A stretch of DNA of 64,000 bases from CAVYXZ01 sp965223835. Lineage in GTDB: Bacteria; Chloroflexota; Anaerolineae; Aggregatilineales; Phototrophicaceae. Made by a program: the position numbers and the translations under genes. The stretch spans positions 496,001-560,000 of the forward strand of contig OZ245023.1 in assembly GCA_965223835.1 (NCBI GenBank). Reading direction: 5' to 3'. The notes under the pieces were generated by a model. It did not search any database. It saw nothing but the letters and a program-made list of their open reading frames with translations, and was not told the origin of the DNA. Shown in pieces: positions 61,175 to 64,000 of this stretch (the stretch's first letter is position 1; each line of letters starts with the position of its first letter).

Positions 61175-62944
61175 TTAAATCAGCGCCACCGTGCGTTCCA
61201 CCGAATTGGCAGCGGATTCGAATGCCCATGTCACCCGGTTGATGCCGCGCTGCAAGTGCGTTTTCAACACATTGCGCTCATGACCGCTGGTTTGGGCTGT
61301 CCCCAGTGCGGGTGCCAGGTCAGGCAGCGGCGGAACTTTGACGGCGGGTTCGGTACGGAAACGACCATGCCGGGTGTAATTAATCAGTACCAGTTCCCGC
61401 GCCAGTTCCAGAATGACCGCGTTATAGGCCTGCACCGCCGGGTCCGTCACGGCATTATTCAGCAGGCCCGCGCCTTTGGCATACAGCGCAACCAGCGCCG
61501 TCGTGAGCCGGTTCAGCGCAGCAAAAGCCGGTGAGAAATCGGCAGCATCGCCCGCAGCATTAGCATAGGTCGTCAACGTGTCATGGAACTCAGCCGTCAA
61601 CCGCCGAAAATCGAAGGGGTGCAGCGGATTGTTCGCCACCCGCTGGATGGTCGCGACGTAGACGCGCAAGTCACGCATGAGATTGTCGATGTCGGCGATT
61701 TCGAGTTGATCATTTTCGGTGTGCCAGGCGATGTTGGCCCCGCAGCCACCGACCGGGTAATAGCCCTTTTCTGCCTTTAGATCTTCCGGCATGGTCGAGA
61801 GCAGCATGAAGAAACTGGAGATGCCGATGTTGTTAAACGAATAATCTCCGGCCTGATGTGGGCGTTCACCCTGCGCCGGTTTTCCAGTAACGTCGTTGAT
61901 AGCCTGCACACAAAAATCTTCGGTCTCGGTCATCCATGAGATGTCATAATATTCAGTGGCCCAGCGGCAACCCGGCGAGTCGATATTGACCTGGGCGATG
62001 CAATTACGGGCCAGATCGAGGCCAAATTGATCGACAAACCAGGTGGACCCACCATAGCGTCCGGTTGAATGGCCCGACCACCAGGCAATGCGCACGCTGC
62101 GGGCCAGTTGATCGCGATTGTTGTGGAAGACGCGGGCCAGTTCGAGCAAGGTGGCATCACCAACGGCGTTATCGCCAATGCCCACATCCCACGAATCATA
62201 ATGTCCATGCACCATCACAAAGCGATCTGGCTCGGCTTGACCTTGAATATCGGCTACGACGACCGGGCACGGCATCCAGCCTTCATTTAGCTCGGTGTGC
62301 AGCGTCACCTCAACCGGGCCTTGCTCCAGCAGTTTGATGAGGGCTTCACCGTCGGGCTTGTTGATGGAGACCACCGGTGTGCCGGGCTGGTCCTGATAAT
62401 TATCAAGGTCCGGTGCACCCCAGATGGTCGTGCAAATGCCCCAATGAATGTCGACGCCAGGATTAATATAAATCTGGCCGATGGCACCCTTCTTCTCGAA
62501 CGCGCTCACCGGCGGTGGCCCGCCATAGCCATGAATAACTGCGATCTTACCGGCCACATCGACATCAACCATCGGTGACACATCAAGTAAATCCAATGCG
62601 GCGGACGACGCGCTTGGTACATAGACGGCTTCACCGGTGAGGCCCCCTGGCCCGGTCGAAAGCGAAAAAGCCGGGCTTTTCGCGCGGATGGTCTCGCCGT
62701 TGACGACCAACGATGATTTTACCGGGACGCTCAAGAAGAGTTCCGGCTCATAAACCGTGTGCGGCACGCCCAGTGCTTCCAGTCGACTGGCGATGTAACG
62801 GGCGGCTTCGCGCTCATCCTCACTGCCCGATTCGCGGACCAGTGTGGTAAAGCGTTGAATGAGGGCCTCTGGCTCATCACGCGCAAGTTCTGCCAGTAGC
62901 GTGTCTTCCAGTGAAGCTTTTGCAGCCTCGTAAAGGGCAACCAT
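61175..62944 (-). CDS. M28-like aminopeptidase family protein
   Basis: 589 residues from ATG 62944, preceded by GGAGG; a TTG two codons earlier is in frame. A PA-like insert (about 110-240) and an M28 fold follow: VMVHGHYDSWDVGIGDNAVGDATLLELA holds the first His/Asp ligands. The usual catalytic EE pair is replaced by WWSGHSTGRYGGSTW, VNIDSPG gives another Asp, and IAWHTENDQLE the last His. A helical C-terminal part of 180 residues follows. No signal peptide is seen, so it would act inside. With EE missing, catalysis may differ or be absent. Confidence 0.8.
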   Translation of the reverse strand: MVALYEAAKASLEDTLLAELARDEPEALIQRFTTLVRESGSEDEREAARYIASRLEALGVPHTVYEPELFLSVPVKSSLVVNGETIRAKSPAFSLSTGPGGLTGEAVYVPSASSAALDLLDVSPMVDVDVAGKIAVIHGYGGPPPVSAFEKKGAIGQIYINPGVDIHWGICTTIWGAPDLDNYQDQPGTPVVSINKPDGEALIKLLEQGPVEVTLHTELNEGWMPCPVVVADIQGQAEPDRFVMVHGHYDSWDVGIGDNAVGDATLLELARVFHNNRDQLARSVRIAWWSGHSTGRYGGSTWFVDQFGLDLARNCIAQVNIDSPGCRWATEYYDISWMTETEDFCVQAINDVTGKPAQGERPHQAGDYSFNNIGISSFFMLLSTMPEDLKAEKGYYPVGGCGANIAWHTENDQLEIADIDNLMRDLRVYVATIQRVANNPLHPFDFRRLTAEFHDTLTTYANAAGDAADFSPAFAALNRLTTALVALYAKGAGLLNNAVTDPAVQAYNAVILELARELVLINYTRHGRFRTEPAVKVPPLPDLAPALGTAQTSGHERNVLKTHLQRGINRVTWAFESAANSVERTVALI

Positions 62945-62972
62945 ATGCAATCTTCCTCCTGAGTGGTTAAGG

Positions 62973-63749
62973 TTATACGAGTTCTAAATCAGCACGGCGG
63001 ACGGTGGCTTTATAACCCAGCGCCTGCGAAATTTCTGCGGCAGTTGCTACGACCAGATCAACATAGGTGGCGATGACGGATGGCGGAAACCGGTGCGATG
63101 GCCCGGCCACTGAAACCGCCGCGATCACCTTGCCCGCCGCGTTATAGATCGGCGCGGCGATGGAGTGCGCACCCACATCTAACTCATCCACGACCACCAC
63201 ATAGCCTTGCTCCCGAATCTGAGCGAGTTTGGCATCAAGTTTGGACCGGGTGCCGGGGTCGTCCCTGTAGAAATGATCCAGCACCGCTTCCCGGTCCGCC
63301 GCTGGCAAAAACGCGAACAGAATTTTCGGAACGCCCCCACTGTGCAGCGGTGCCCGACGGCCCAGTTCGGCATATAGCCGCACCGACTGCGGTGATTCCC
63401 GCACGGCGATACACAGCGCATCGGTCGCGCTGACGATTCCCAGGAAAATCGACTCCCCGGTCTGGTCAACCAGGCGATCTAACATCATGTCGCTGGCGGC
63501 GAGCAGCGTCGTCTGTTGTTGGACATGTTCGCCAAATTCGAGAAAGCGCATCCCCAGCCGAAAGGCTCCGTTTGCATCCCGTTCGACCAGGTGGTGCTTT
63601 TCCAACGTGTACAAAATGCGAAAGACCTTATTCTTGACAAAACCCGATTTGGCGGTGATGTCCGCCAGCGACAGACCCGGCTCATGATGTTGCAACAATT
63701 CAAGTATGCTAATGGCATCTTCCAGCACGGCGACAGTGTAATCAGTCAA
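62973..63749 (-). CDS. IclR-family transcriptional regulator
   Basis: 258 residues starting with TTG (MTDYTVAVLED); GAGGAA lies six bases upstream. N-terminal winged HTH: AISILELLQHHEPGLSLADITAKSGFVKNKVFRILYTLEKHHLVERD. C-terminal effector-binding domain: GESIFLGIVSATDALCIAV, LPAADREAVLDHF, YVVVVDELDVGAHSIAAPIYNAAGKVIAAVSVAGPSHRFP. First gene of the operon, 28 bases before the peptidase. It likely senses a substrate or product and controls the operon and itself through the dyads at 63766. Confidence 0.9.
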   Translation of the reverse strand: MTDYTVAVLEDAISILELLQHHEPGLSLADITAKSGFVKNKVFRILYTLEKHHLVERDANGAFRLGMRFLEFGEHVQQQTTLLAASDMMLDRLVDQTGESIFLGIVSATDALCIAVRESPQSVRLYAELGRRAPLHSGGVPKILFAFLPAADREAVLDHFYRDDPGTRSKLDAKLAQIREQGYVVVVDELDVGAHSIAAPIYNAAGKVIAAVSVAGPSHRFPPSVIATYVDLVVATAAEISQALGYKATVRRADLELV

Positions 63750-63765
63750 GTGTATTCCTCAGCAG

Positions 63766-63792
63766 GTTATAGTGAATATAACGCCATTATAT
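63766..63792. promoter_or_regulatory. Overlapping dyads upstream of the IclR gene
   Basis: GTTATA-gtgaa-TATAAC (63766-63782) and ATATAA-cgcca-TTATAT (63776-63792) overlap. On the minus strand TATAAT at 63786-63791 is a possible -10 box lying inside, so the regulator could repress its own operon here. The -35 is unclear. No gene is seen from here to the window's end. Confidence 0.45.
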
Positions 63793-64000
63793 TTGCGGGC
63801 GATTGTAGCCAGTGCGGGTTCAGTTGTCAAAAAGAAGTCACACTCAGGCTGGTCTTGGCGATCAGCTTGGGCGAGATGATGGTATGGGAGTTATGCTCTG
63901 TGTGAAGCATACTATTTATTGCGACTTTATTGTGTGAAAAATTACATAAACGAAGTCTTACTGTTTCGATTGAGCCGTAACCGTTATATTTTGTAACCAT

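Overview
The window reads as a chromosomal or large-replicon segment from an uncultured or little-studied member of the Chloroflexota (Anaerolineae-like). This is an inference from gene content: long proteins with TIR, NACHT, TPR and FHA domains, zinc-ribbon FHA proteins, SH3b surface proteins, an Opp/Dpp system with a fused double ATPase, TTG starts, and many G+C-rich intergenic hairpins. There is no rRNA, tRNA or CRISPR array that I could recognise, so the placement stays tentative. Most of the DNA is moderately G+C-rich. One block (about 27.6-31.1 kb) is visibly richer in A+T.

Layout. 0-10.5 kb: a frameshifted aminoglycoside acetyltransferase, a secreted vanadium-haloperoxidase-type protein, a large TIR-TPR protein, a Tat-exported serine hydrolase, a 979-residue metallo-beta-lactamase/beta-CASP nuclease with a duplicated C-terminal module, and an MNT antitoxin whose HEPN partner is cut off after 27 codons. 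10.5-17.8 kb: a run of minus-strand genes (secreted alpha/beta hydrolase, two glycosyltransferases, an alpha/alpha-toroid protein, two FHA proteins). 17.8-23.3 kb: a plasmid-like replication and partition module (primase-polymerase, small coupled ORF, winged helix, ParA, ParB) preceded by a 600-base region packed with inverted repeats and containing a candidate structured small RNA; an identical palindrome lies inside both the primase-polymerase and the parB genes, read in different frames.

23.7-34.7 kb: a repeat-built secreted protein, a lipid-kinase-like protein, acylphosphatase, an A+T-rich three-gene cassette (TIR-membrane-sugar-binding-like protein, SH3b protein, cellulose-synthase-like glycosyltransferase) and a plus-strand glycan cluster. 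35-40.8 kb: cold-shock protein with a long structured leader, small orphan proteins, a PHAX-type RNA-binding protein, a PhyH dioxygenase, and a Wzz/tyrosine-kinase polysaccharide co-polymerase. 40.8-51.8 kb: MFS transporter, a TIR-NACHT-HEAT protein resembling bacterial NLR-like immune proteins, a heparinase II/III-like lyase, a VTT membrane protein, zinc dehydrogenase, TSUP permease, methyltransferase, EEP hydrolase and a small SpoIIAA/STAS-like protein.

51.8-63.8 kb: one long minus-strand operon led by an IclR regulator: M28-like peptidase, Asp/Glu/hydantoin-type racemase, amidohydrolase, peptide-type ABC transporter (binding protein, two permeases, fused ATPases) and a zinc dehydrogenase. 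It looks like an uptake and hydrolysis pathway for small peptides or cyclic amides. Its solute-binding protein is the most unusual single gene here: the segments of the SBP_bac_5 fold occur in circularly permuted order.
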